Below are positions 25,324 through 32,545 of a stretch of 64,000 nucleotides of DNA, one piece after another. This DNA comes from JB111 sp049856175. Its GTDB lineage: Bacteria > Actinomycetota > Actinomycetes > Actinomycetales > Actinomycetaceae. Every line of letters begins with the position of its first letter. Within the stretch, counting starts at the first letter, position 1. A program made the translations under genes and the position numbers. The notes below the pieces were generated by a model. That model saw only the letters and a program-made list of their open reading frames with translations, did no database searches and was not told the origin of the DNA. The stretch spans positions 62,001 to 126,000 of the forward strand of contig NZ_JBNDNA010000010.1 of the NCBI RefSeq assembly GCF_049856175.1, read 5' to 3'.

Positions 25324-26229
25324 TCAGCCGGCCAGGGGCGCGCACCGGCTCGCGAGCCCCCGGCGCAGGTGCTCGACGGCGGCGCGCACGCGCGCCGGTG
25401 CACGGCCACCGGCGGCGTGCAGCGCGACGACGTTCGCCTCCGGCGTCGGGACGTCTGCCAGCACCTGGATCAGGGCCCCGCTGCGCACGTGCTCAGCGAC
25501 GTCCCAGGTGGACCGCATGGCCAACCCGGCGCCGTCGAGGCACCACTGCGTGACGGCGAGCCCGTCGGTGCAGGTGAGCGGCCCGCTCACCGGGACGACC
25601 ACCTCGCGCCCGTCGAGCTCGAACTCCCAGCCGTCGCGCTCGCCCTCGTGGACCACGAGGCACGCGTGACGGGCGAGGTCGTCGACCGTGGCCGGGGTGC
25701 CGTGCGCAGCCAGGTAGTCGGGGGAGGCGACGACGATGCGCCGGTTCGGCAGAAGCGGCGCCAGCTCGAGCGTGGAGTCCGGGACGCGGCCGACCCGGAC
25801 AGCGAGATCGAAGCCCGGCAGCGAGGCTCCCAGGGGCAGGCTGGACAGCTCGAGGCGGATCTCCAGCCCCGGGTGGAGCGTGTGGAGCTCGCGCAGCAGC
25901 GGAGCGAGGTGCGCGCGACCGAGCCCCACGGTGCTGATGACGCGCAGCGGTCCCGCGAGCGTGGCCGTGTCCGGGTGCAGCGACTCCTCGAGGTCGCGGA
26001 CGGCCTGCAGGAGCTCGGCGCCGCGCTCGGCGTAGCGCCGCCCCTCGGCAGTGGGCTCCAGGCCGCGTGCGCGCCGGTGCGCCAGCGGCGTACCGAGCCG
26101 CTCCTCGAGCCCGCGGAGTCGCCGGCTCACGGCCGAGACGGACATGCCCCAGTGGCGGGCCGCCGCGGTCATCGTCCCGGCCGAGGCCAGGACGGCGAAG
26201 AACTCGAGATCGTCGACGTCCGCCGCCAC
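25324..26229 (-). CDS. LysR-family transcriptional regulator
   Basis: A 301-residue LysR-type regulator. The N-terminal winged helix covers residues 4-63: LEFFAVLASAGTMTAAARHW, then VSAVSRRLRGLEERLGTPLA as recognition helix. From about 88 to 290 there is a periplasmic-binding-protein-like effector domain (GPLRVISTVGLGRAHLAPLL, FDLAVRVGRVPDSTLELAPL). GTG 26229 has AAAGGGG upstream; the longer frame to 26376 runs through the divergent promoter region and was rejected. It is divergent from a decayed alpha/beta hydrolase, which is the expected target. The gap holds TTGC-N7-GCAA, a LysR-like site. Confidence 0.9.
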   Translation of the reverse strand: MAADVDDLEFFAVLASAGTMTAAARHWGMSVSAVSRRLRGLEERLGTPLAHRRARGLEPTAEGRRYAERGAELLQAVRDLEESLHPDTATLAGPLRVISTVGLGRAHLAPLLRELHTLHPGLEIRLELSSLPLGASLPGFDLAVRVGRVPDSTLELAPLLPNRRIVVASPDYLAAHGTPATVDDLARHACLVVHEGERDGWEFELDGREVVVPVSGPLTCTDGLAVTQWCLDGAGLAMRSTWDVAEHVRSGALIQVLADVPTPEANVVALHAAGGRAPARVRAAVEHLRRGLASRCAPLAG

Positions 26230-26240
26230 GTCCGACCCCT

Positions 26241-26315
26241 TTGCCTCGTGCGCAAGCACCGTGTGCGGAGACCGCGCTGTCGTATCGCTGGAGGCAACCC
26301 TAACCTCGAGGTTGC
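26241..26315. promoter_or_regulatory. Divergent operator region between LysR gene and hydrolase remnant
   Basis: Two dyads are visible: TTGC-N7-GCAA (26241-26255), LysR-box-like, and the perfect palindrome AACCTCGAGGTT (26302-26313) nested in GCAACC-N10-GGTTGC (26294-26315). TAACCT (26301-26306), a possible -10, overlaps the second palindrome. Confidence 0.5.
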
Positions 26316-26357
26316 GGGCGGTGCCCGTGCCGAGTCCACGAGCGAAGGAGCCCCGCG

Positions 26358-27064
26358 GTGTTCGCCGACTTCTCACCCCTGGACCTCACCCGGGCCCCGA
26401 CCACGCGGCGTACAGCAATGGGGAGATGGCGCGCGACGCCGTCGAGCTGATGTCCGCGCTCGGGCACAAGCGCTTCGCGGTAGCCGGTCACGACCGCGGC
26501 GCACCCGTGGCCGCCCGGCTCGTCGTGGACCACCGGGGACGGGTGAGCGCTGCGATGCTGCTCGACGTCGCGCCTACGCTCGACATGTACGAGGCCACCG
26601 ACCGCGACCTCGCGAGCGCGTACCGGCACTGGTTCTTCCTCATCCAGCCCGCCCCGATGCCGGAGGCGCTGGTCGGCGCCAACCCCCGCGGCTACGTCGA
26701 GGGTGTGATGGGCGCCCGGCACGCCGGCCTCGGGCCGTTCCCGCCGGAGGTCCTCGACGAGTACGTCGCGTGCCTCGACGGCGAGAGCAACGCGTCCGGG
26801 CCCGCCAACGACTCCCGCGCGGCGAACGGCATCGACCTCGAGCACGACCGCGCGGACCGGAAGGCCGGGCGCCGGACCTCCGTGCCGCTACGGGTGCTGT
26901 GGGCGAGGCACGGGGTCGTCGGGCGGCTCTTCGGCCCGCTCGCCCTGTGGGACCAGGTCGCCGAGTCGATCTCGGGCCGCGCCGTCGACTGCGGGCACTA
27001 CCTGCCCGAGGTGGCACCGGTGCAGGTCCTCGCCGAGATGCTGGACTTCTTCGGCCGGACCTGA
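26358..27064 (+). pseudogene. Alpha/beta hydrolase (haloacetate dehalogenase/epoxide hydrolase-like), internal deletion and frameshift
   Basis: The original start is probably GTG 26358, nine bases after CGAAGGAG, reading VFADFSPLDL, a usual opening for this family. Around 26390-26400 the sequence jumps to a different frame that reads GPDHAAYSNGEMARDAVELM and continues normally to the end. About 55-60 residues that should hold the first strands and the HGxP oxyanion motif are missing. The kept part has the nucleophile elbow VAGHDRGAPVAARL, HWFFLIQPAPMPEALVGANP, LEHDRADRKAGRR and CGHYLPEVAP with the catalytic His. An ATG at 26426 leaves a 212-residue open frame, but without the N-terminal core it is unlikely to fold as an enzyme. 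The divergent LysR gene looks intact. Confidence 0.78.
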
Positions 27065-27079
27065 CCAGCTGCAGGAGGT

Positions 27080-27134
27080 CGCCGAGCTGGACCTCAGCAC
27101 GGTCGAGCTCGAAGCGGCGCGGTCCAGCTCGGCG
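27080..27134. terminator. Bidirectional terminator, 14-bp perfect inverted repeat
   Basis: CGCCGAGCTGGACC (27080-27093) pairs with GGTCCAGCTCGGCG (27121-27134) around 27 bases. It lies between two convergent gene ends. The dyad core and the downstream GGTAGT-N-CC word recur in the 35174-35193 terminator. Confidence 0.7.
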
Positions 27135-27152
27135 CCGGTAGTGCCTGCCGGG

Positions 27153-28223
27153 TCAGCCCTGCGCGACGCGCTCCGCGATCGCTGAGCCGAGCTGCGCGGT
27201 CGTGGCCGTGCCTCCGAGGTCCGGGGTGAGTGTCTCCGCCTCGGCGATGACCCCCTCGAACGCCTCGACCACCGCTGTGCCCGCCTCGGTCTCGCCGAGG
27301 TGGTCGAGCATCATCGCGGCGCACCAGATCTGTCCGATGGGGTTGGCGAGGCCCTTCCCGGCGATGTCCGGGGCCGATCCGTGGACCGGTTCGAACAGGG
27401 ACGGGAACGTGCGCTCGGGGTTGATGTTGGCGCTCGGGGCGATGCCGATGGTGCCGGTCGTGGCGGGGCCGAGGTCGGAGAGGATGTCGCCGAACAGGTT
27501 CGACGCGACGACGACGTCGAACCAGTCCGGGTGCAGCACCACCTGGGCGGTGAGGATGTCGATGTGGAACTTGTCGACGTCGACGTCGGGGTAGGACCTC
27601 GCCATCTCCGCGACCCGCTCGTCCCAGTACGGCATGGTGATGGAGATGCCGTTGGACTTCGTGGCCGATGTGAGGTGCTTCTTCCGCTGCTGCGACAGCT
27701 CGAACGCGTAGCGCAGGATCCGGTCGACGCCGGTACGCGTCATCACGGTCTCCTGGACCACGGTCTCGCGGTCGGTGCCCTCGAACATCTTCCCGCCGAT
27801 CGACGAGTACTCGCCCTCGGTGTTCTCCCGGACCACGAGGTAGTCGACGTCGCCGGGCGCGCGGCCCGCCAGCGGCGAGGGGATGCCCTCGAGCAGCTTG
27901 ACGGGGCGGAGGCTGACGTACTGGTCGAAGTGCCGGCGGAACTGGAGCAGCGAGCCCCACAGCGAGACGTGGTCGGGGACGATCTCCGGCCAGCCGACGG
28001 CGCCGAAGAAGATCGCGTCGAACGTGCGCAGGGTCTCGAACCAGTCGTCCGGGAGCATCTGTCCGTGCTCCTGGTAGTAGGCGGCGCTGGCGAAGCCGAA
28101 GTCCTCGAGCTCGAGCGTGAGGCCGAAGCGCTGGGCCGCCGCGCGCAGGACCTTGACGCCCTCGGGGACGACCTCGGTGCCGATGCCGTCGCCGGGGACG
28201 ACTGCGATCCGGTAGGTGCTCAT
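27153..28223 (-). CDS. Tartrate/isopropylmalate dehydrogenase family (beta-decarboxylating)
   Basis: A 356-residue NAD-dependent oxidative decarboxylase of the isocitrate/isopropylmalate dehydrogenase family. It has RIAVVPGDGIGTEVVPEGVK, LRPVKLLEGIPSPL with the substrate-binding Arg, VVRENTEGEYSSIGGKMFEG, and FEPVHGSAPDIAGKGLANPI for NAD binding. The FEPVHGSAPDIAG and YSSIGG forms and the single-gene setting fit tartrate dehydrogenase/D-malate dehydrogenase (TtuC/DmlA type) better than LeuB, which would sit with leucine genes. ATG 28223 follows GACGAGGA; the frame upstream is open but shadow-like. It may be controlled by a dyad at 28331-28345 or by MarR, whose gene lies upstream. Confidence 0.87.
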   Translation of the reverse strand: MSTYRIAVVPGDGIGTEVVPEGVKVLRAAAQRFGLTLELEDFGFASAAYYQEHGQMLPDDWFETLRTFDAIFFGAVGWPEIVPDHVSLWGSLLQFRRHFDQYVSLRPVKLLEGIPSPLAGRAPGDVDYLVVRENTEGEYSSIGGKMFEGTDRETVVQETVMTRTGVDRILRYAFELSQQRKKHLTSATKSNGISITMPYWDERVAEMARSYPDVDVDKFHIDILTAQVVLHPDWFDVVVASNLFGDILSDLGPATTGTIGIAPSANINPERTFPSLFEPVHGSAPDIAGKGLANPIGQIWCAAMMLDHLGETEAGTAVVEAFEGVIAEAETLTPDLGGTATTAQLGSAIAERVAQG

Positions 28224-28330
28224 GGGGTCCTCGTCGCTGCCGGTCCGGCGGGGCCGGGTGCCGCGCCGCTGTGCCGCCCACGGTAGGGGGACGGCGGCGC
28301 CGGCGTCGTGACGCGGGAGGAAAGGCCGGG

Positions 28331-28345
28331 TTGCGCGCGGCGCAA
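28331..28345. promoter_or_regulatory. Dyad upstream of the dehydrogenase / downstream of marR
   Basis: TTGCGC-GCG-GCGCAA, a 15-bp palindrome, lies in the 144-base gap between the dehydrogenase start and the MarR stop. It could be an operator or a short terminator for marR. Confidence 0.4.
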
Positions 28346-28367
28346 TCGCGCGCACGCGGGCCTCTCG

Positions 28368-28886
28368 TCAGTGCCGCTCGGTCCGGTCGGGCTCGAACTG
28401 GGCGGTGAGGGAGCGCAGGAGGTCGGCCAGCGCCTCCGCGTCCCGCGGGGAGGTCTGGGCGAGGAGCCCGCGCTCGGCGTCGAGCAGGTCGGTCATCGTC
28501 CGGTCGACGCGGGCCAGTCCCTCCTCGGTGAGGCGGACGTGGACGACCCGCTTGTCGGCGTCGTCCTGGGTGCGCTCGACGAGCCCGGCCGCGACCATCT
28601 TGTCGATGCGGTGCGTCATCGTCCCGGACGACACGAGCGTCTCGGCCACGAGCCGCGTGGGCGTGAGCCGGTAGGGGGCGCCGGCGCGGCGCAGCGCGGA
28701 CAGGACGTCGAACTGCCAGATCTCGAGGTCGGGGCCGGCGAGCGCACGCCGTCGGGCGAGGTCGAGGTGGCGGGCGAGCCGGGTGACGCGGGAGAAGACC
28801 TCCAGCGGCGCGACGTCGAGGTCCGGCCGCTCCCGACGCCAGGCCGCCACGATGCGGTCGACCTCGTCGGTGCCCCGTTCCTCCAT
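28368..28886 (-). CDS. MarR-family transcriptional regulator
   Basis: A 172-residue MarR-type winged-helix repressor. After an N-terminal dimerisation helix come DLEIWQFDVLSALRRAGAPY, LTPTRLVAETLVSSGTMTHR (recognition helix) and RIDKMVAAGLVERTQDDADK with KRVVHVRLTEEGLARVD (wing). It would bind DNA as a dimer and release it on sensing a phenolic or oxidative ligand. It should control itself, since CTCGACGTCGAG lies 13 bases before its start and overlaps its likely -10. It may also control the tartrate-type dehydrogenase just downstream on the same strand. TAATCT six bases before the ATG and the absence of a ribosome site point to a leaderless transcript. Confidence 0.9.
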   Translation of the reverse strand: MEERGTDEVDRIVAAWRRERPDLDVAPLEVFSRVTRLARHLDLARRRALAGPDLEIWQFDVLSALRRAGAPYRLTPTRLVAETLVSSGTMTHRIDKMVAAGLVERTQDDADKRVVHVRLTEEGLARVDRTMTDLLDAERGLLAQTSPRDAEALADLLRSLTAQFEPDRTERH

Positions 28887-28890
28887 GGCG

Positions 28891-28910
28891 AGAGATTACT
28901 CGACGTCGAG
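28891..28910 (-). promoter_or_regulatory. marR leaderless promoter with overlapping palindromic operator
   Basis: Minus strand: TAATCT (28896-28891) lies six bases before the ATG. CTCGACGTCGAG (28899-28910), a perfect 12-bp palindrome, sits just upstream, where a bound repressor would block RNA polymerase. Confidence 0.6.
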
Positions 28911-29154
28911 ACAACCCCGCCGTCCCACGGGCGAGCGAGCGCTGTCCGGTCGGACGATGCCGGCGGGGCAGACGCGTTGGGCCGCGCTGTGCTGCGTCGT
29001 CGCCGAGTCAATCAGCAATCCACCGAGGCAGTCCCCCGGGTCGACTGACTCGAGAGTTACCCGGCTGACTCGCCGACAGGGACCGGCAAGGGGACGACGA
29101 AGGGGGGGGCGGACGAGGGGGCGACGGCGACGGCGGACCAGACGCGGGAACGAC

Positions 29155-29194
29155 GACGGCGGGGGCGGCCGCATCCGCGCCCGCCCCCGCCGTC
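29155..29194 (-). terminator. Terminator of the NatAB-type ABC operon
   Basis: A perfect 14-bp stem, GACGGCGGGGGCGG (29155-29168) with CCGCCCCCGCCGTC (29181-29194) and a 12-base loop, lies 52 bases past the permease stop. The rest of 28911-29246 shows no gene; it holds TGACTCG words around 29040-29080 and G-rich low-complexity sequence. Confidence 0.75.
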
Positions 29195-29246
29195 CTGGGT
29201 GCCGTCGGCCCCTCGGGCAGCCCCCAGCCCCTCGGCCGCCCCTCCG

Positions 29247-30449
29247 TCAGCCCTTGAGGGCCTCGCTCAGCTTGAGTCGCCCACCGGTGTGCAGGATGCC
29301 GCGACGGTAGACGCGGCCGGCGATCCAGATGAGGAACGGGATCGTCGCTGCAGCGATCGCCACGGCGATCAGCGCCTCGACCGTGCTGGCTCCGAACCCC
29401 TGGCGCATCGGCATGATGAACGGCGAGAGGAACGGGATGTAGCCGAGGATCTGCGTGAGCAGCGAGTCCGGCTGGTTCGGGACCAGGTACATGGCCACGT
29501 AGAACGGGACGAACTGGGCGAACATCAGCGGCGTCGTCACGGAGCCGATCTCCTCCTGGCGCGAGACCAGCGCGGCGAAGCCGCCGAAGACCACGGTCCA
29601 GATCCCGAACCCGACGAGGAACCACACGAACGCCCACACGGTGACGGTGCCGATCGGGATGCTCAGCGAGGGCAGGAGCCCGGCGATCGCCAGGGCGCCG
29701 ATCATGCCGCCCACGATCACCACCATGTAGACGAGCGTGTACAGGCCGATGCCGAGCACCTTGCCGGTGAGCAGCTGGGTGGGCTTGATCGTCGCGAGCA
29801 GGACCTCCACCACGCGGGAGGTCTTCTCCTCGACGACGCCGGTCGCCACCGTGGCCCCCGCCGTGAGGATGGCGAAGAGCATGAGGGAGATCGTCGCGAT
29901 CCCGGCGGCGTAGGCCTGCCCGTCGAAGTCGGGACTGTTGAACCCGGTGGCCGCGCCCTCGAGGATCTCCACCTGCGGGGCGCTCGCGGCGATCGCACCC
30001 TGCACCTCGGCGGGGTCGCCGCCGAGCTCGGTGATCTGCGTGCTCAGCGCCTCGGTCTGCGCTGCGCCGGCGACGGTCCCGAGGAGCTGCTGGTCGGGGT
30101 CGGTGCGGGCGTGGACGGTCAGCGCGTCGCCGTCGCGCGAGACGACGATCTCGGCAGGGTCCTCGTCCCGCTCGAGCTCCTCGGCGAAGGTGCCGTCGGC
30201 GGTCTCCTGGATGTCGAGGGGGACGTCCTGCGTGCTCGACGTCGTCTGCAGGTAGGGCACCAGCGAGGCGGCGGACTCCTCGACGGCCACGACCGTGCCC
30301 GTGTCCTCGCCCTGGCTCGAGTCCCAGATCTTGTAGCCGACGCCCGCGGCGAGGATGACGACGAGCATGACGATCATCGAGATGATCGACGACTTGGCGA
30401 GCAGCCGCGTGCGGAGCTCCCGCTTGATGACCAGACCGACCGCGCTCAT
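29247..30449 (-). CDS. ABC-2 type permease (NatB-like)
   Basis: A 400-residue ABC-2 family membrane subunit. One helix at about 22-45 (IISMIVMLVVILAAGVGYKI) anchors a large external domain (50-180, acidic and hydrophilic). Five or six helices follow, with GATVATGVVEEKTSRVVEVL, the conserved ABC-2 segment linking permease to ATPase. This layout is that of NatB, the permease of Na+ or drug-extruding NatAB systems. Its ATG overlaps the ATPase stop by four bases (ATGA), so the two subunits are co-translated. The substrate is not predictable; sodium export is only one option. Confidence 0.87.
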   Translation of the reverse strand: MSAVGLVIKRELRTRLLAKSSIISMIVMLVVILAAGVGYKIWDSSQGEDTGTVVAVEESAASLVPYLQTTSSTQDVPLDIQETADGTFAEELERDEDPAEIVVSRDGDALTVHARTDPDQQLLGTVAGAAQTEALSTQITELGGDPAEVQGAIAASAPQVEILEGAATGFNSPDFDGQAYAAGIATISLMLFAILTAGATVATGVVEEKTSRVVEVLLATIKPTQLLTGKVLGIGLYTLVYMVVIVGGMIGALAIAGLLPSLSIPIGTVTVWAFVWFLVGFGIWTVVFGGFAALVSRQEEIGSVTTPLMFAQFVPFYVAMYLVPNQPDSLLTQILGYIPFLSPFIMPMRQGFGASTVEALIAVAIAAATIPFLIWIAGRVYRRGILHTGGRLKLSEALKG

Positions 30450-31456
30450 CGACGCGCCTCCTTCGTCTTCTTCCTGCCCGAGCCTGCGTCCTCGTGCCCG
30501 TCGCGCCCGGCGCTGCCGTCCTTCTCCGCGGCGGAGCTGTCGGAGACCACGTCGCGGAAGAGGTCGGCGAGCGCGGGGCGCACCGGACCGAACTCGACCA
30601 CGGGGCCGTGGCGCAGCGCCTCGGTGATCAGTGCCTGCTCGGCCCCGGCCGATCCCTCGGGGAGCATGACCTGCGCGGCGGACTTGCCGGCCCCCACCTC
30701 GATGTTCTCGGCGACGGCGCCGGGGACCGAGCCGGCGATCGGGGCGAGGTCCAGACCCTCGGCGTCGACGACGACCCGCCAGACCGGCTGGCCCACCGTG
30801 CGGAGCTCGTCGATCGTGCCGAGCGCGACCATCTTGCCCGCGGCGATGATCCCGACCCGGTGGCACAGGCGCTCGACGAGGTCGAGCTGGTGCGAGGAGA
30901 AGATGACGGGGACGCCCGCGGCGGCGCGCTCCTTGAGGACGTCGCTCATCACGTCGACCGCGACGGGGTCGAGGCCGGAGAACGGCTCGTCGAGGACCAG
31001 CACCTCGGGCTCGTGGACCAGGGCGGCGGCGAGCTGCACGCGCTGCTGGTTGCCCAGGGAGAGCTTCTCGACGTCGTCGCCCCGCCGGTGGGCCACGCCG
31101 AGGCGCTCGGTCCACCTCTCCATCGCGGAGGTCGCCTCCTGCTTCGACATGCCGTGCAGCCGGGCGAGGAAGACGAGCTGCTCGCCGACCTTCATCTTCG
31201 GGTAGAGGCCGCGCTCCTCCGGCATGTAGCCGACCCGACGCCGGGCGTCGAGGTCGAGGACGCTGCCGTCGTGCCGGACCTCGCCGGAGTCCGCGGCGAG
31301 GACGCCGAGGATGATCCGCATCGCGGTGGTCTTGCCCGCGCCGTTCGATCCGACGAAGCCGAAGATCTCCCCGGCCCGCACGGTGAACGACAGGTCGGTC
31401 AGCGCCCGGACGTTGCCGTACGCCTTGCTGAGCCCGTTGAGCTCGAGGTCGCCCAC
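30446..31456 (-). CDS. ABC transporter ATPase (NatA-like)
   Basis: A 336-residue ATPase. Walker A is GSNGAGKTT, Q-loop GYMPEERGLYP, signature LSLGNQQRVQ, Walker B VLVLDEPFSGLDP and H-loop FSSHQLDLVE. The GYMPEERGLY form is characteristic of NatA-type ATPases. After the ATPase core (1-220) is a regulatory C-terminal domain and a charged, disordered tail (SAGRDGHEDAGSGRKKTKEA). GTG 31456 has AAGGGGG six bases upstream. It is encoded downstream of a TetR gene on the same strand, with 215 bases between them, and overlaps the permease gene. The TetR protein is the obvious candidate repressor. Confidence 0.9.
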   Translation of the reverse strand: MGDLELNGLSKAYGNVRALTDLSFTVRAGEIFGFVGSNGAGKTTAMRIILGVLAADSGEVRHDGSVLDLDARRRVGYMPEERGLYPKMKVGEQLVFLARLHGMSKQEATSAMERWTERLGVAHRRGDDVEKLSLGNQQRVQLAAALVHEPEVLVLDEPFSGLDPVAVDVMSDVLKERAAAGVPVIFSSHQLDLVERLCHRVGIIAAGKMVALGTIDELRTVGQPVWRVVVDAEGLDLAPIAGSVPGAVAENIEVGAGKSAAQVMLPEGSAGAEQALITEALRHGPVVEFGPVRPALADLFRDVVSDSSAAEKDGSAGRDGHEDAGSGRKKTKEARR

Positions 31457-31629
31457 GTGTCCCCCTTCGTCCGCTCTGGCCGACGTCAAGGGGTGCATGT
31501 CCCTGCCGGCTGTGGTCGGGGTCAACCGTACGGGGTGTGACCTCGGTGACCGCCTGACGTCCGTCACGAGTCGTCCGTGAGGTTCGTCCTCGCAGCCGCG
31601 GGTCCGGCCCGGCCATGCGTGGGGGCGGA

Positions 31630-31650
31630 CCACGGACAGGCGGTCCGTGG
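31630..31650 (-). terminator. Hairpin after the TetR gene
   Basis: CCACGGAC (31630-31637) pairs with GTCCGTGG (31643-31650) around a five-base loop. AGGCGGTCCGTGG occurs again at 31653-31665, so an alternative pairing is possible. The remaining gap holds TTGACC on the minus strand (31525-31520), a possible -35 for the ATPase gene. Confidence 0.5.
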
Positions 31651-31671
31651 AGAGGCGGTCCGTGGCGGCAC

Positions 31672-32316
31672 TCAGCGCCCGGCGTCGTGGATGCGCGGCT
31701 CGCGCCGCAACCCCTCGAGGCCGTGCCACGCGAGGTTGACCACGTGCGCGGCGACGTCCTGCTTGCCCGGCGACCGGTTGTCGAGCCACCACTGGCCGGT
31801 CAGCGCGATGAGGCCGACCAGCATCTGCGCGTACAGCGGCGCCGCGCTCGTGTCGAAGCCGCGCGCCTTGAACTGCGCGGCGAGCAGGTGCTCGACGTGC
31901 GTGGCGACGTCGCCGATGAGCGAGGAGAACGTGCCGGTCGCCTGGGCGACGGGGGAGTCCCGCACGAGGATCCGGAACCCGTCGGTGTGCTCCTCGATGT
32001 AGTCCAGCAGCGCGAGCGTGGTGCGCTCGACGATGGTGCGGGGGTGCCCGCCGTCGCGGATGGAGCCGATGAGGACGCTCTCGAGGAGCTGGACCTCGCG
32101 GTCGACCACGACGGCGTAGATCCCCTCCTTGCCACCGAAGTGCTCGTAGACCACCGGGCGGGAGACCGCGGCGCGCTGCGCGATCTCCTCGACCGATGTC
32201 GAGTCGAAGCCCTTCTCGGCGAACAGGGTGCGGGCGACGGCGACGAGCTGCTCGCGCCGTTGTCCGGCCGTCATCCGGGTGCGCTGCCGTCTCGTCTCGT
32301 TCGCCACGCCCGCCAT
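31672..32316 (-). CDS. TetR-family transcriptional regulator
   Basis: A 214-residue TetR/AcrR-type repressor. The DNA-binding domain is at about 15-62: GQRREQLVAVARTLFAEKGF, TSVEEIAQRAAVSRPVVYEH and FGGKEGIYAVVVDREVQLLE. The rest is an all-helical ligand-binding and dimerisation domain (FKARGFDTSAAPLYAQMLVG, GQWWLDNRSPGKQDVAAHVV). It precedes the NatAB-type exporter on the same strand, and local control of that exporter is the likely role. I chose ATG 32316; the ATG at 32274 is less likely because the helix before the HTH would be lost. No strong ribosome site is visible. Confidence 0.88.
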   Translation of the reverse strand: MAGVANETRRQRTRMTAGQRREQLVAVARTLFAEKGFDSTSVEEIAQRAAVSRPVVYEHFGGKEGIYAVVVDREVQLLESVLIGSIRDGGHPRTIVERTTLALLDYIEEHTDGFRILVRDSPVAQATGTFSSLIGDVATHVEHLLAAQFKARGFDTSAAPLYAQMLVGLIALTGQWWLDNRSPGKQDVAAHVVNLAWHGLEGLRREPRIHDAGR

Positions 32317-32396
32317 TGTGCCCGCGCGGTCCCGGTCGCCCCGGGCTTTGGCAGGATGGGACAGCGCTCCGACCACCCCGCGGTGGTCGGTGGCGG

Positions 32397-32468
32397 TCCG
32401 CCCTGGTGTAACGGCAGCACGCAGGCCTTTGGTGCCTTGAGGTCCGGGTTCGAGTCCTGGGGGCGGAG
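32397..32468 (+). tRNA. tRNA-Gln (anticodon TTG)
   Basis: A 72-nt cloverleaf. The acceptor arms TCCGCCC and GGGCGGA pair perfectly. The anticodon loop CTTTGGT gives TTG (Gln CAA) on a stem with one end mismatch. The T-arm is GGGTTCGAGTCC. The discriminator is G and CCA is not encoded. A tRNA-Gln just ahead of glmU is the common order in related actinobacteria. Confidence 0.93.
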
Positions 32469-32545
32469 CCTCGGCGGTACAGTGGCCGCGCCCCGCGGCG
32501 AGTCGCGGCGGCACCCCAAGGACGTCGTACCCGAGGAGAACCCGC

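Noticed and set aside
27153..28223. leuB (leucine biosynthesis 3-isopropylmalate dehydrogenase)
   Set aside because: No leucine genes nearby, and the motifs and regulators fit the tartrate/D-malate dehydrogenase subgroup better; LeuB is not fully excluded.
28958..29080. Short + str ORFs near TGACTCG words between marR and the NatAB operon
   Set aside because: No ribosome site, no leaderless -10, and mixed composition; not supported as genes.
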